Shown here piece after piece: positions 8,970 through 19,570 of a DNA stretch of 64,000 nucleotides (position 1 is the stretch's first letter; the number at the start of each line of letters is the position of its first letter). Position numbers and translations under genes: made by a program. The notes below the pieces were generated by a model. That model did not search any database. It saw only the letters and a list, made by a program, of their open reading frames with translations, and was not told the origin of the DNA. The stretch lies in NCBI RefSeq assembly GCF_014697025.1, contig NZ_JACJRC010000006.1:151441-215440 (forward strand), written 5' to 3'. The DNA comes from Alkalinema sp. FACHB-956 (lineage in GTDB: Bacteria > Cyanobacteriota > Cyanobacteriia > Leptolyngbyales > Leptolyngbyaceae).

Positions 8970-10382
8970 TTACTTGCGACTTTGGCTGGCAAGGTTAATC
9001 CGATCGCTCAACTGACGCAAGGTTTGAGCCAAGTCCCGATCGGATCCTTTAAGATTGTCGATCTTCTCGTAGCTATAGAGCACCGTAGTATGATCCTTGC
9101 CCCCAAACTCATCGCCAATCTTCGGCAAACTTAAATCCGTATGTTGGCGCATCAGGTACATGCCAATCTGCCGCGCCACACTGATTTCCCGCCGCCGGGA
9201 ATTGCCCTTCAGATCCTCGATCGGAACCTTGAAATGTTCTGAAACGATCGTAATGACGATCTCAGCCGACGCTTGAACATTTTCCGCAGGCGGATTAAGC
9301 ACCGGGGCAATATTTTCCACCGTCATGGACAACCCAGCAATCGTAATATAGGCCACCGCTCGGGTCAGGGCTCCTTCCAGTTCCCGAATATTGGAGGTAT
9401 AGGTGGAAGCAATGTACTCAATTACGTTGCGAGGCAAGCGTAGATCTGCGTACTCGGCTTTCTTTTGCAAAATGGCCATCCGCGTTTCAAAATCTGGCGG
9501 CTGAATATCCGCAATCAGCCCCATGGAAAAGCGAGAGCAGAGGCGCTCCTGCAAGCGGGGAATTTGATTAGGCGGTCGATCGGAGGCCAAGACCACCTGC
9601 TTGCCTGCCTCGTGGAGCGAATTGAACGTGTGGAAAAATTCTTCCTGGGTATATTCCTTGCCTTCAATAAACTGGATGTCATCCACCAACAAAACATCCA
9701 CTTCCCGGTACTGTTCGCGAAAGGCTTGCATATTATCCTTCCGGATTGCCGCCACCAAATCGTTGGTAAAGCGTTCTGTGGAAACGTAGTGAATCCGGGC
9801 CAAGGGATCAATTTCCAGCCGATAATGCCCGATCGCTTGCATCAAGTGAGTTTTGCCCAGTCCAACCCCACCACAGAGAAACAATGGGTTAAACTCTCGC
9901 CCCGGCGACTCCGCCACAGCCAAGGAGGCCGCATGGGCCATTTGGTTACTCGGCCCCACCACCAAACGGGAAAAGATATATTTCGGGTTCAGATCCGATC
10001 GCGGGGAACTGGTCGATCGCAAAACCTGGAAGGAATCTGCCGCTGAGGCAATGCTCGGTGCTAGGTCAGACAGACTGGTTGATGGACTGGCTTCTTCACT
10101 TCCCCCGCCCATTAACTCCTCGGAATCCGCTGGACTGGTAAATTGCACCTCGATCGGGCGTCCCGCTACCTCCTGGACAACCTGCAAGATTGTTGCCATG
10201 TAGTAACGCATCAACCAACGCCGAGCAAAGGGATGGCGGGTTTGAATCGTTAAGCAGTCGTTCTCTAAACTTTCTGCAACCGTTTTCCCCACCCATGTAT
10301 CAAATGTAGTGGGATTCATCTTGAACCGCAGATGTTCGAGAACCTGTGCCCAAAGGCTGTCAGCGTTAGAGTCTACGGCCAT
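8970..10382 (-). CDS. dnaA: Chromosomal replication initiator protein DnaA
   Basis: DnaA binds the DnaA boxes at oriC, forms an ATP-dependent filament, melts the DNA and loads the helicase. The 470-residue protein has the standard order: N-terminal domain I (about 1-80, with WVG motif), a Ser/Ala-rich linker (about 85-130), AAA+ domain with Walker A GGVGLGKT (171-178) and the [22 protein letters not shown]alker B/sensor region, and a C-terminal DNA-binding domain with [13 protein letters not shown] box II-type LCSRFSMGL stretch is present. It is transcribed away from the helicase gene at 10589, with a 206-base divergent gap. The cluster of boxes just downstream fits autoregulation, though this is inferred. 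Confidence 0.97.
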   Translation of the reverse strand: MAVDSNADSLWAQVLEHLRFKMNPTTFDTWVGKTVAESLENDCLTIQTRHPFARRWLMRYYMATILQVVQEVAGRPIEVQFTSPADSEELMGGGSEEASPSTSLSDLAPSIASAADSFQVLRSTSSPRSDLNPKYIFSRLVVGPSNQMAHAASLAVAESPGREFNPLFLCGGVGLGKTHLMQAIGHYRLEIDPLARIHYVSTERFTNDLVAAIRKDNMQAFREQYREVDVLLVDDIQFIEGKEYTQEEFFHTFNSLHEAGKQVVLASDRPPNQIPRLQERLCSRFSMGLIADIQPPDFETRMAILQKKAEYADLRLPRNVIEYIASTYTSNIRELEGALTRAVAYITIAGLSMTVENIAPVLNPPAENVQASAEIVITIVSEHFKVPIEDLKGNSRRREISVARQIGMYLMRQHTDLSLPKIGDEFGGKDHTTVLYSYEKIDNLKGSDRDLAQTLRQLSDRINLASQSRK

Positions 10383-10588
10383 GATCCAGGAACGGAAAAT
10401 ACAAAGTATAGACTAATCTACCTTGGTCTTAATGGATCACACGATCGGGATTTAGACATTTAGTCTTGAAACCGCTAAAACCCAGACGATCGAGAATTTA
10501 CAGATCCAGATATCGAGAGAGTGTATCGAGCACCCGAATTCCGACTTAGACTAGAGAAGCAAATTTTCGATTACCCCCTGGCTTCTAC

Positions 10589-13267
10589 GTGTCTACTTCT
10601 TTGCAACATTTTGGTATTGACCCTGAAAAAGTATTTCCATTTGCTTTGGATGGGTTCCAGCAGGAGGCAATTCAGGCTCTGGATGCGGGGGAATCGGTCG
10701 TGGTCTGTGCTCCCACGGGTTCTGGAAAAACACTGATTGGGGAATATGCCATTTACCGGGCTTTGGCTCGTAACCGTCGGGTTTTTTACACCACTCCCCT
10801 CAAAGCATTATCTAACCAGAAATTTCGCGACTTTCGCAGCCAGTTTGGCCAGGATCAAGTGGGGCTGCTGACGGGCGATATTTCCATTAACCGCGATGCC
10901 CCGATCGTTGTGATGACGACGGAGATTTTCCGCAACATGCTCTACGGCACCCCGATCGGCGAAGTAGGTGTCTCGATGGTGGGTGTAGAAACGGTGGTAC
11001 TGGATGAATGCCACTACATGAACGATAGCCAACGGGGCACCGTCTGGGAGGAATCGATCATTTACTGCCCTGCCACGATTCAGATTGTCGCCCTCTCTGC
11101 AACCGTTGCCAATAGTGAACAGTTGACTGACTGGATTGACCAGATCCATGGAACGACCCGGCGCATCTATTCTGACTTTCGCCCGGTGCCCTTGCAGTTT
11201 TTCTTTGCCAACCCCAATGGAGTTTTTCCCTTACTCGATGACTCAGGCACTCGCCTCAATCCCCGGCTAAAACCGAAAGGCGGACGGCAGCGCCCCCGAG
11301 GGGCCAATCAGCGCGGGGTGAAACGGGCCGAACCTCCGGCTCTGGGCTTCACGATCGGCAAGCTGCGTCACTACAATATGCTGCCAGCGATCTACTTCAT
11401 CTTTAGTCGTAAGGGGTGCGATCGGGCGGTGGAAGAACTGGGGGATCTGACCCTAGTGACTCCAGAGGAATCGGCTCGGATCAAAGCTCAACTGGACGAA
11501 TTGATGTCCCGCAACCCGGAAGCCATTCGAGAGAAGCAGGTCGATCCGCTCCTACGGGGCATTGCGGCCCACCATGCGGGAATTTTGCCAGCCTGGAAGG
11601 TATTGGTTGAAGAGTTGTTCCAAGCGGGCTTGATTAAGGTTGTGTTTGCGACGGAAACGCTGGCTGCTGGGATTAACATGCCTGCCCGAACCACCGTGAT
11701 TTCGAGTCTGTCAAAGCGGACAGATGCAGGTCACCGGCTCTTGAATGCCTCGGAATTTCTGCAAATGGCAGGGCGGGCCGGACGCCGAGGCATGGATGAA
11801 AAGGGCTACGTTGTCACTGTGCAATCTCCCTACGAAGGGGCACGGGAAGCGGCTTATCTGGCCACTAGTGGGGCCGATCCGCTGGTTAGCCAGTTCACCC
11901 CGACCTACGGGATGGTGCTCAATTTGCTGCAAACCCATAGCCTTGATCAGGCTAAGGAATTGGTGGAACGTAGTTTTGCCCAGTATTTGGCGACCTTGGT
12001 GCTGCGTCCGCAACAGTCGGAGATCGATCGCCTCGAGGCCGATTTGGAATTGCTGCGGGAAACGGTGGCGGCGGTGGACTGGAAGCTGTTGAACCAGTAT
12101 GAAAAGTTGCAGGAACGCCTGCGGGAAGAGCGGCGCTTGCTGAAAACCTTGCAACAGCAGGCAGCCCGATCGCGGGCAGAAGAATTGTCAATGATGCTGG
12201 CCTATGCCCTCACGGGTTCCATTCTGACCCTCAAGGGAGAACATCTGAAAATTGGTGCGCCCATGGGGGCGGTGCTGGTTAGCAAAATTCAAGGCTCGGG
12301 GCAGTTTCCCTATCTGCTGTGCTTAACGGAAAGCAATCGCTGGGCCGTCGTGAATTTAGCGGATGTGGTTGCGCTACGCACGGATTTACCCCGCATTGAA
12401 GCGGTCGATCGCTTGGCTCCTCCCGATCCGCCTCCCAAGTTGGGGCAGATGCGCAAGGGCGATGAGATGACCGCTAAGATTGCGGCGCAGATTGTTGAAC
12501 CGGAAGATGAAGAGATTTTGTCGCCGGAGGTGTATGCCCAGTTGCAGCGGATGCAGGCCGTGCAAGCCCAGCGGGATCAACATCCGGTGCATGAGTGGGG
12601 CGATCGCAGCAAAATTCTCAAGTTCCAGCAGCGCATTGAATCCCTGGAAGAGGAACTGCGCGATCGGCGGGAGAAGATGGGTCGCCACGTGCAACGCCAC
12701 TGGGAAGAATTCTTGAGTCTCATTAGCATTTTGCAATACTTCGGGGCATTGGAAGGGGTGACGCCAACGGTCTTGGGCCAAGCGACGGCTGCAATTCGGG
12801 GGGAAAACGAACTGTGGCTTGGACTAGCGGTGATGTCTGGGGAACTGAATGATCTAGATCCCCACCATTTGGCGACGGTATGTGCTGGGTTGGTGACCGA
12901 TGTGTCTCGCCCCGATAGCTGGGTGCGCTATGGGCTATCTGAGGCCGTGGCAGAAGCGCTGGCTGCGTTGCGCAGCACTCGCCGACAACTATTTCAACAA
13001 CAGCGTCGCCATGGCATCATGCTGCCGGTCTGGCTGGAGGGGGATTTAGTGGCCTTGGTGGAGCAGTGGGCCCTGGGGACTGAGTGGTCCGATCTGTGTG
13101 GCAATACCAGTTTGGATGAAGGGGATATGGTGAGAATGTTGCGGCGTACGCTTGATCTTCTGTCCCAGATTCCCCATGTGCCCCATGCCTCTTCTTCCTT
13201 GATTGCCAATGCCCTGCGGGCGAAGCAGCTGATCGATCGCTTCCCAGTGAGTGAGGATATTGAGTAG
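10589..13267 (+). CDS. Ski2/Mtr4-like superfamily 2 RNA helicase (DExH)
   Basis: An 892-residue ATP-dependent helicase of the Ski2/Mtr4 group, long known in cyanobacteria as a conserved DEAD/DEAH helicase; the physiological RNA substrate is not established from sequence. Motif I is APTGSGKT (41-48), motif II is DECH (139-142, a DExH box), motif III is LSATVAN, and motif VI is QMAGRAGRRGMD. After the RecA-like core come a coiled, Arg/Glu-rich stretch and a C-terminal helical domain typical of this group. The chosen start is GTG 10589; no better ATG exists upstream. Codon use and HIP1 content match the neighbours, so it appears native. It stands alone on the plus strand, divergent from dnaA. 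Confidence 0.9.
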   Translation: MSTSLQHFGIDPEKVFPFALDGFQQEAIQALDAGESVVVCAPTGSGKTLIGEYAIYRALARNRRVFYTTPLKALSNQKFRDFRSQFGQDQVGLLTGDISINRDAPIVVMTTEIFRNMLYGTPIGEVGVSMVGVETVVLDECHYMNDSQRGTVWEESIIYCPATIQIVALSATVANSEQLTDWIDQIHGTTRRIYSDFRPVPLQFFFANPNGVFPLLDDSGTRLNPRLKPKGGRQRPRGANQRGVKRAEPPALGFTIGKLRHYNMLPAIYFIFSRKGCDRAVEELGDLTLVTPEESARIKAQLDELMSRNPEAIREKQVDPLLRGIAAHHAGILPAWKVLVEELFQAGLIKVVFATETLAAGINMPARTTVISSLSKRTDAGHRLLNASEFLQMAGRAGRRGMDEKGYVVTVQSPYEGAREAAYLATSGADPLVSQFTPTYGMVLNLLQTHSLDQAKELVERSFAQYLATLVLRPQQSEIDRLEADLELLRETVAAVDWKLLNQYEKLQERLREERRLLKTLQQQAARSRAEELSMMLAYALTGSILTLKGEHLKIGAPMGAVLVSKIQGSGQFPYLLCLTESNRWAVVNLADVVALRTDLPRIEAVDRLAPPDPPPKLGQMRKGDEMTAKIAAQIVEPEDEEILSPEVYAQLQRMQAVQAQRDQHPVHEWGDRSKILKFQQRIESLEEELRDRREKMGRHVQRHWEEFLSLISILQYFGALEGVTPTVLGQATAAIRGENELWLGLAVMSGELNDLDPHHLATVCAGLVTDVSRPDSWVRYGLSEAVAEALAALRSTRRQLFQQQRRHGIMLPVWLEGDLVALVEQWALGTEWSDLCGNTSLDEGDMVRMLRRTLDLLSQIPHVPHASSSLIANALRAKQLIDRFPVSEDIE

Positions 13268-13860
13268 GCAAAGCCTTGGGGGTAGCCACGGCTCGATCGC
13301 CTTTGTCAATGCCCGTACATTAGCGTGCTGGACTAAAACGGTAAAACTTGGGCTAAGGGAGCAACAGATCCGTAAAAAACCTGATTGATTCCTGCTGGGC
13401 ATTGCCCATACTGAGAACAGTTCTCTAGGAACTTTACAGAACATGGCGCTTTAGTCGCAAAGAGATTGCGCTTTAGTTGTAGTTTTGCTGTGGTTCTTGA
13501 GCGGAACTGAGATTGATTGAAGGTTGAAATTAAACTTTTGTAAGGGACTCAAGTGGATTCCCAACTTTTTCACTGGATAAGCGATAAATTGCTGATCTAG
13601 TTGCAGTCTTGGCGCTGTTCCCTGTGGGACAAGTGGTCGGACTCGAAGGATTAGATGACAGTGTTTTAAATTTTCACTGGTTTAAATTCTGCGCGCTTGA
13701 AGTTGTGACTATAGGGAGGATCGTCCATGCAAAAGATATAGGCTCTCTTGCTTTCGTCATGGTTAAGCCCCTCGCCAAGAATGTCTTCAATGTCTTGTCC
13801 GTTGCTCAGTTGTCAGGAAGTTGTGTTGTCTAAATTGTCTCAATCGGTTGTATAGGTTTT
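13268..13860. other. Long intergenic region without a supported gene
   Basis: About 590 bases between the helicase and the HD-GYP gene. A 74-codon open frame at 13609-13833 has no protein-like motif and no good start signal, so I left it out. A GGGAGG-ATCGTCC-ATG at about 13716 leads to only four codons before a stop. No terminator with a clear stem and T-run was found, and nothing resembling a tRNA. The space may hold a long leader or small RNA, but I see no positive evidence. Confidence 0.4.
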
Positions 13861-14910
13861 TTGCTTGCCGTGAATAGCCTGGATCTGGAACGCCCCAAAG
13901 TTCTTGTTGTAGATGATCATCCATCTAGCCGCATGGCCGCTGTTTCGTTACTAGCGGTTGAGGGATATGAACTATTACAAGCGGAGAGTGGCCCTGTGGC
14001 CATCAATAAAGTGTTGGAGGAAGATCCCGATCTCATCCTATTGGATGTGATGATGCCGGGAATGGATGGCTATGAGGTGTGTCGGCGGCTTAAGTCCGAT
14101 GAGCATACAAGACTGATCCCGATCGTGTTTGTGACTGCCTTGGACGATCGTCGAGCGCGTCTGCGGGGGATTGAGGCCGGGGGCGATGATTTTATTACCA
14201 AACCCTTCGACCAGTTGGAACTTTCGGCGCGGGTTCGTTCTCTTGTGCGGCAGCGGCGGCTCAATCAAGATTTGGATCATGCGGAGAAGGTGCTGTTTTC
14301 CATCGCCCGCACTGTGGAAAGCCGGGATCCCAATACAGGGGATCATTGTGAGCGGTTAGTGCAGCGGGGCAACGCCTTTGGGGAGTTCCTGAAAATGTCG
14401 CGATCGGAGATTCGCGATCTGATGTGGGGCGGCTACCTCCATGACATTGGCAAAGTGGGCATTCCGGACGCGATCTTGCTGAAACCGGGCAAGTTTACGC
14501 CGGAGGAAGTGGAAATTATGAAGCAGCATGTGCTGATTGGGGAGCGCATTTGCCAACCCCTGCGAACCATGCGAGGTGTCATCCCGATTATTCGCCATCA
14601 CCATGAGCGCTGGGATGGTTCCGGCTATCCCGATCGCCTCAAGGGAGGGGAGATTCCCTTTCTGGCTCAGGTGTTCCAGATTATTGATATCTACGATGCG
14701 CTGACCAGCGAACGCCCCTATAAACATGCGTTTACCCCCGAAGAGGCGCTGGGCATTCTCCAACAGGAAACGGCCAAAGGGTGGCGCAATCCTGATTTGG
14801 TCAAGTTATTTTCTGAGTTTATTTACACCACCGAGATTCACAAGCCTTCGCGGGATGTCTGGATGGGGCGATACGTGAAACGGTCTTCCTTCCACCGCAG
14901 TGTGTCTTAG
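13861..14910 (+). CDS. Response regulator with HD-GYP output domain
   Basis: A two-component response regulator whose output is an HD-GYP phosphodiesterase-type domain, the family that degrades cyclic di-GMP. The receiver domain (about residues 12-130) has the DDHPSS acidic pocket and the phospho-acceptor Asp in LILLDVMMPGMDG, plus the Lys of FITKPFDQ. The HD-GYP part has the HD pair at 194-195 (YLHDIGKVGIP), HHHERWDGSGYP at about 246-258, and the LAQVFQIIDIYDAL region that usually follows. The start is uncertain: TTG 13861 follows TAGG closely, and GTG 13870 is in frame. No partner kinase is adjacent. Catalytic motifs look intact, so activity is plausible but inferred. Confidence 0.9.
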   Translation: MLAVNSLDLERPKVLVVDDHPSSRMAAVSLLAVEGYELLQAESGPVAINKVLEEDPDLILLDVMMPGMDGYEVCRRLKSDEHTRLIPIVFVTALDDRRARLRGIEAGGDDFITKPFDQLELSARVRSLVRQRRLNQDLDHAEKVLFSIARTVESRDPNTGDHCERLVQRGNAFGEFLKMSRSEIRDLMWGGYLHDIGKVGIPDAILLKPGKFTPEEVEIMKQHVLIGERICQPLRTMRGVIPIIRHHHERWDGSGYPDRLKGGEIPFLAQVFQIIDIYDALTSERPYKHAFTPEEALGILQQETAKGWRNPDLVKLFSEFIYTTEIHKPSRDVWMGRYVKRSSFHRSVS

Positions 14911-15024
14911 TGGGTACCGTTCTGCTGAAATGGGACGGTTCTGGAAATTTTCCGACTTCTGCCCTTGCTTGGGTGTCCCCTTGCTCCTCTATACTCCCTT
15001 ATGGAATTTGGCGGAGTAGAGTTC

Positions 15025-16398
15025 ATGGTTGCGATCGCAATTTTGGCAGCAGGCAAAGGAACCAGGATGAAGTCGGATTTGCCGAAGGTGCTGCATTCGT
15101 TGGGGAATCGATCTTTAGTAGAGCGGGTACTGGATACGGGGGCTACGTTGAATCCAGAGCGCCAAATTGCGATCGTGGGATACCGCAGTGAGCTAGTGCG
15201 GGAAGCCCTGGGTCATCGATCGGTGGAATTTGTGGAGCAGACGGAGCAATTGGGCACGGGCCATGCGGTGCAGCAACTGTTGCCATACCTCACGGATTTT
15301 CAAGGTGATTTGCTGGTGCTGAATGGGGATGTGCCATTGCTACGGCCAGAAACGCTGCAAAATCTCTTGAAAACCCATCAGGATCACCAAAATGCGGCCA
15401 CGATTCTGACGGCACAGTTGCCTAACCCCAAAGGTTATGGTCGGGTGTTTTGCGATGAGGCGGGCTACTTGACCGCGATTATTGAAGATCGGGACTGTAC
15501 GCCGGAACAGCGGCAAAATTGCCGGGTCAATGCGGGGATTTATTGCTTCCGTTGGCCGGATTTGGCAGCGGTGTTGCCCAAGCTGACGGCGGAGAATGAT
15601 CAAAACGAGTATTACCTCACGGATGCAGTGAATTTCCTCAAGCCAGTGATGGTCATGGATGTACCGGACTATCAGGAAATCTGGGGTATTAACGATCGCC
15701 GCCAGTTGACTAATGCCTATCAGATTTTGCAAACCCGGATCAAAACTAATTGGATGCTCCAGGGCGTGACGATCGTTGATCCGGCCAGTGTGACGATCGA
15801 TGACACGGTGGAACTGCAACCGAATGCAGTAATCGAGCCGCAAACCCACCTACGGGGTAACACAAAAATTAGTGCAGGCTGTCGGATTGGCCCGGGGAGC
15901 CTAATTGAAAACAGCACGATCGGCGAAAACACCACGGTTCTCTATTCCGTCGTGACCGATAGCACCGTTGCTTCTGGAACCTGTGTGGGCCCCTATGCTC
16001 ACCTCAAGGCGCAGGCATCGGTTGGTTCTGGCTGCCGGATTGGTAACTTTGTGGAAGTGAAGAATTCCCAAATTGGCGATCGCACGAATGTTTCTCACCT
16101 GTCCTACATCGGGGATGCAACCCTGGGGCAGCAGGTTAACGTGGGTGCGGGGACGATTACGGTGAACTACGACGGTAAATACAAGCACCGCACTGTGATT
16201 GGCGATCGCACCCGGATTGGTTCTAACTGTTCCCTCGTGGCTCCCTTGACGATCGGTTCGGATGTCACAACGGCGGCGGGTTCCACAATTGTGGAAGATT
16301 TGCCCAATGACTGTCTGGCGATCGCTCGGGTAAAACAGGTGGTGAAGCCCGGTTGGCGACCCAAGTGGCTGCGTCAGGGGGCGACTTCGGCGGAATAA
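15025..16398 (+). CDS. glmU: Bifunctional UDP-GlcNAc pyrophosphorylase / GlcN-1-P acetyltransferase
   Basis: GlmU makes UDP-N-acetylglucosamine, the precursor of peptidoglycan and other envelope sugars, by acetylating glucosamine-1-phosphate and then uridylylating it. The 457-residue length is right for the family. The N-terminal uridyltransferase begins with [20 protein letters not shown] (glycine-rich loop plus Arg/Lys) and includes NGDVPLL and NAGIYCF. The C-terminal half is a left-handed beta-helix built from hexapeptide repeats, with the acetyl-CoA-binding [16 protein letters not shown] 15025 is used because GGAG stands about 9 bases upstream; ATG 15001 is possible. It follows the HD-GYP gene by 114 bases. 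Confidence 0.97.
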   Translation: MVAIAILAAGKGTRMKSDLPKVLHSLGNRSLVERVLDTGATLNPERQIAIVGYRSELVREALGHRSVEFVEQTEQLGTGHAVQQLLPYLTDFQGDLLVLNGDVPLLRPETLQNLLKTHQDHQNAATILTAQLPNPKGYGRVFCDEAGYLTAIIEDRDCTPEQRQNCRVNAGIYCFRWPDLAAVLPKLTAENDQNEYYLTDAVNFLKPVMVMDVPDYQEIWGINDRRQLTNAYQILQTRIKTNWMLQGVTIVDPASVTIDDTVELQPNAVIEPQTHLRGNTKISAGCRIGPGSLIENSTIGENTTVLYSVVTDSTVASGTCVGPYAHLKAQASVGSGCRIGNFVEVKNSQIGDRTNVSHLSYIGDATLGQQVNVGAGTITVNYDGKYKHRTVIGDRTRIGSNCSLVAPLTIGSDVTTAAGSTIVEDLPNDCLAIARVKQVVKPGWRPKWLRQGATSAE

Positions 16399-16486
16399 GG
16401 TCGGTTCTGCGTCGGCGTGTTCTGGCGTGTTCTAAGGGGAAACCCGACAAGAGCTGGGGCGGGTGCAAGATTCCTCGGAGGCTTCA

Positions 16487-16651
16487 TTACTCGGAGGCTG
16501 GCGTGGCTTGGGATTTGCGGCGGCGGCAGCGATCGGAGCAATACTTCACCTCGTCCCAGCAGTCTGCCCACTTTTTGCGCCAGGTCATGGGGAGGCCACA
16601 GACGGCACAAGGTTTGCTGGGAAAGTCGGATTTCTTACGCTGTTTAGCCAT
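16487..16651 (-). CDS. DUF2256 small zinc-ribbon-like protein, 54 aa
   Basis: A hidden small gene between glmU and the methyltransferase, on the minus strand. The 54 residues begin [19 protein letters not shown] and continue [20 protein letters not shown], with CxxC and a later CxxxC pair (Cys 15 and 18, Cys 38 and 42). This is the layout of the DUF2256 family (PSK-x-C-x-[15 protein letters not shown]-x-RC), which resembles a small metal-binding protein. The function is unknown. ATG 16651 to stop 16487-16489 is the full length for the family. It is convergent with glmU, whose stop is 88 bases away, and divergent from the trmJ-like gene. It runs under a spurious longer frame on the plus strand. 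Confidence 0.85.
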   Translation of the reverse strand: MAKQRKKSDFPSKPCAVCGLPMTWRKKWADCWDEVKYCSDRCRRRKSQATPASE

Positions 16652-16723
16652 GGGGTTCGATCGAGAAAGATAAGCAACCGGGTCGGAGAACCCAGGATAG
16701 ATAACAGTCGGGATAGAAGAAGC

Positions 16724-17602
16724 ATGACCCTTTTAAATTGTATCCGGATTGTTTTGGTGGAACCGGCGGGGGCGCGCAACGTGGGGTCGATCGCGCGGGT
16801 GATGAAGAATATGGGGCTACAACAGCTTTGGATCGTCAAGCCAGAGTGCGATCCCCTGGGGCTGGAGGCGCAGCATATGGCCGTTCATGCGAAGGAAATT
16901 TTGGCCTCGGCGCGCATCGTGGACAGCTTGCCAGCGGCGCTCCAGGGCTGTGGTCGATCGATTGCGACCGTGGGGCGGGAGACGCCGCGATCGGTGGAAC
17001 CGCTGCGATCGGTGTTGCCTTGGTTGCTCGATCGGGACTCTGCGAAGGTTGGCGATCACGCCCTCGGCGGCGATGTTGCGATCATTTTTGGTCGTGAGGA
17101 TCATGGGTTGAGTAACGAAGAGTTGCAGTATGCCCAGCGGCTGGTGACGATTCCAACCCATCCCGCCTATCCATCGCTCAACCTGGCCCAGGCGGTTGGG
17201 ATTGTCTGTTATGAGCTGTTCCAAGTCCAGGGGCAGGAGTCCAAGCTGGGGGATCCTAGCCGAGGATCGGAGGGGCCGTTGTCGGGGGACCCTCCGGCTC
17301 CGTTCCAGGCGTTGGAGGCGTTCTATCAGGGCTTGGAAGTGCTCCTGCTCCAGATTGGCTATCTCTACCCTAAAACCGCCTTCAGTCGGATGCAAAAGTT
17401 CCGTCGGTTGCTGAACCGATCGCAACCCTCGGCGGCGGAAGTGGCGATGCTGCGGGGGATTCTACGGCAGGCCCATTGGGCGTTGGGGCAAGGGCGATCG
17501 ACGACGGGTCAACCGAATGATGACGCTATGATTGAAGGAAAATCCGATCGAGCAATCGAGTTGGATTGTATCGATCGCAAGATGTCTGACGGGATGGAGT
17601 GA
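16724..17602 (+). CDS. TrmJ-like SpoU-family RNA 2'-O-methyltransferase
   Basis: A methyltransferase of the SpoU/TrmJ class, which methylates the 2'-OH of a tRNA ribose (position 32 in TrmJ) using S-adenosylmethionine. The protein (292 residues) has the SPOUT trefoil-knot signatures: [22 protein letters not shown] at the N-terminus, [12 protein letters not shown], and [23 protein letters not shown]. The start is ATG 16724. After about residue 185 it carries a helical C-terminal extension with GQGRSTTG and an acidic end, longer than the usual bacterial TrmJ. The exact tRNA target is inferred from the family. Downstream it precedes the serine hydrolase gene by 183 bases. Confidence 0.85.
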   Translation: MTLLNCIRIVLVEPAGARNVGSIARVMKNMGLQQLWIVKPECDPLGLEAQHMAVHAKEILASARIVDSLPAALQGCGRSIATVGRETPRSVEPLRSVLPWLLDRDSAKVGDHALGGDVAIIFGREDHGLSNEELQYAQRLVTIPTHPAYPSLNLAQAVGIVCYELFQVQGQESKLGDPSRGSEGPLSGDPPAPFQALEAFYQGLEVLLLQIGYLYPKTAFSRMQKFRRLLNRSQPSAAEVAMLRGILRQAHWALGQGRSTTGQPNDDAMIEGKSDRAIELDCIDRKMSDGME

Positions 17603-17785
17603 TCCCTCAGCCCCATGCATCGCAAACTTATGCAAGAATCTATCTTTCATTGGGAGAAGTTTGGGGTAAAATCCCTGGAACTCCACGTTGTAGGAGTCAT
17701 TAGTTGATGAATCGTGTGGGTTCTCCGTCGGTGCTAGAGCAAAGGGTTTGAGTCGCTTGGATGACGGTTTAATACGGATAAGGGT

Positions 17786-19570
17786 ATGAAGAAATCGCGT
17801 GGTTTATTTGGGTTTACGTTTCTGACTGGTTTTCAAAAACCTCGCGAACAATCTCGTTCAGCCCGAGACGCTCAGCGCCAGCGTTCTGCCACTCAACCCC
17901 CTCGGACGGACTTGTCCAAATCCCCATCACCCAAATCCCCATTACCCAAATCAACCGCCTCGGCGGGGCCGATCGACGATCGCACTGCTCGGGAACTTTC
18001 GGGTCGCCGGAAGCTTCGAGATAGGACGAAATCGTCGGCTTCTGCAAAATCGTCATCCTTGGACTGGCTGCCTTGGTTCCAATCCTCGACCATGAAAGGG
18101 ACGCGGAGCCAAGCGGTGGGTCAGCCTAAGGAGAGTTCCCGCGACCGTCGATCGGAAACATCAAAAGCTCACCGTCAAGGTTCCGTCGTTCCCTTGCGTC
18201 CTCCCCAGGGGGCTAAGCTGGGAGCGAAGCTGTCCAATCAAGCCGTGTCTACCTCTTCAGCCGTGTCTAATCCTTCTGTTCCCAACGCTTCTAGCCATTA
18301 CTCATCGGGATCGAATCGATCGAACTCCGGTCGCCCAAGCTTGGAAGAATTACGCAGTCGTCGTCGCTCTCGTCGGGGATCGGCGGAGGGGCGATCGACG
18401 GGCGATCGTCAACGGGTGGCTCGTCCGTCGATGTTTAATCCGCCGGAAAACCCGATTCCGTTGCCAACGCCGCGATCGCGATCGGGAAAAGCGTTACTGG
18501 TGGGGGTGCGGTTGTTAATCCTGGGGGTGGGCTTGGGGGTGATTGTTGGGACGGTGTTCTCGGTTTGGGATCCCACGGCCCATATGGCTGGAGCGAGTGC
18601 TGGGGATCAGGCGGCGAGTCAACCGGAGAAGCCCCAGGAACCCCCTGCCTTGCCCCTAGCCCAGGAAGCGGCTCCCTTGAAGGCGCAAATTCAATCGGTC
18701 TTGGCCCAGAATGACAAACTCACTGCTGGGGTGATGCTGGCGGATTTGGATACCAAAGCCTATGTAGATATCAATGCGTCGGAGTCCTTTGCGGCGGCTA
18801 GTACGATTAAGTTTCCGGTGTTGGTTGCCTTTTTCCAGGAGGTGGATGCGGGACGGGCGACACTGAATGAAATGCTGACGATGACGAAGGACTTGGTGGC
18901 GGATGAAGCGGGGGAGATGCAGTTCCAGCCTGTGGGGACTAAGTTCTCGGCCATCAAAACTGTGACTGAAATGATGGTGATTAGTGATAATACGGCGACG
19001 AACCTGATTATTAATCGGTTGGGGGGAGCGGCGGAGCTCAATCAACGGTTTGTGAGTTGGGGGTTGGTGAATACTCAGATCCGCAATTGGTTGCCGGATG
19101 TGAAGGGGACGAATACGACCAGCGCCAAGGATATGGCGACGTTGTTTGCGTTGGTGCATGAGGGTAAGTTGGTGTCGATGAAGTCCCGCGATCGCATTTT
19201 GGACATCATGCGCAAGAGTCAGGCCCAAAGTTTGCTGCCGAAGGGGTTGGGGGAAGGGGCGTCGATCGCCCATAAGACGGGGACGATCGGGGAGATGTTG
19301 GCCGATGTGGGGTTGATTGATACGGCGAATGGCAATCGTTATGTGGCGGCGGTGTTGGTGAAGCGGCCTCGGGATGACGATCGGGCGGAGACGCTGATTC
19401 AGCAAGTGTCGAAGCTGAGTTATCAGGCGTTTAATCAATCTCAGGCGGTGGTTCCGGCTCCTGAAAATTCGGATACGCCGGGTGCGCCGGATGCGCCGGA
19501 TTCCGAGAATCGCCCGACTCCCAATAACCAAAATAACAATATTGGTCGATCGCGGATTGCTCAGCCGTAA
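17786..19570 (+). CDS. Membrane-anchored class A beta-lactamase-like serine hydrolase
   Basis: A 594-residue protein in three parts. Residues 1 to about 230 are low-complexity, rich in Ser, Arg, Lys and Pro, and probably disordered in the cytosol. A transmembrane helix follows at about 237-260. The outer part is a class A beta-lactamase/transpeptidase-like domain with all three signatures: Ser-x-x-Lys (STIK, Ser 339 and Lys 342), SDN at 400-402, and KTG at 497-499. The C-terminus is a Pro/Asn-rich tail. The intact motifs fit a periplasmic serine hydrolase acting on beta-lactams or peptidoglycan; the family also includes non-lactamase members. The start follows AAGGG. A 15-bp tandem repeat (17916-17945) lies within the disordered arm. 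Confidence 0.85.
   Translation: MKKSRGLFGFTFLTGFQKPREQSRSARDAQRQRSATQPPRTDLSKSPSPKSPLPKSTASAGPIDDRTARELSGRRKLRDRTKSSASAKSSSLDWLPWFQSSTMKGTRSQAVGQPKESSRDRRSETSKAHRQGSVVPLRPPQGAKLGAKLSNQAVSTSSAVSNPSVPNASSHYSSGSNRSNSGRPSLEELRSRRRSRRGSAEGRSTGDRQRVARPSMFNPPENPIPLPTPRSRSGKALLVGVRLLILGVGLGVIVGTVFSVWDPTAHMAGASAGDQAASQPEKPQEPPALPLAQEAAPLKAQIQSVLAQNDKLTAGVMLADLDTKAYVDINASESFAAASTIKFPVLVAFFQEVDAGRATLNEMLTMTKDLVADEAGEMQFQPVGTKFSAIKTVTEMMVISDNTATNLIINRLGGAAELNQRFVSWGLVNTQIRNWLPDVKGTNTTSAKDMATLFALVHEGKLVSMKSRDRILDIMRKSQAQSLLPKGLGEGASIAHKTGTIGEMLADVGLIDTANGNRYVAAVLVKRPRDDDRAETLIQQVSKLSYQAFNQSQAVVPAPENSDTPGAPDAPDSENRPTPNNQNNNIGRSRIAQP
17916..17952. repeat. 15-bp in-frame tandem repeat inside the serine hydrolase gene
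   Basis: Units at 17916-17930 and 17931-17945, with a third partial copy to 17952, encode KSPSPKSPLPKS in the cytosolic arm. The length is a multiple of three, so the reading frame is kept. Confidence 0.85.

Noticed and set aside
13609..13833. 74-codon plus ORF
   Set aside because: No Shine-Dalgarno, no recognisable domain, and overlaps the leader of the HD-GYP gene.
16353..16673. Plus-strand ORFs between glmU and the TrmJ-like gene
   Set aside because: They run opposite the DUF2256 gene and begin within glmU.
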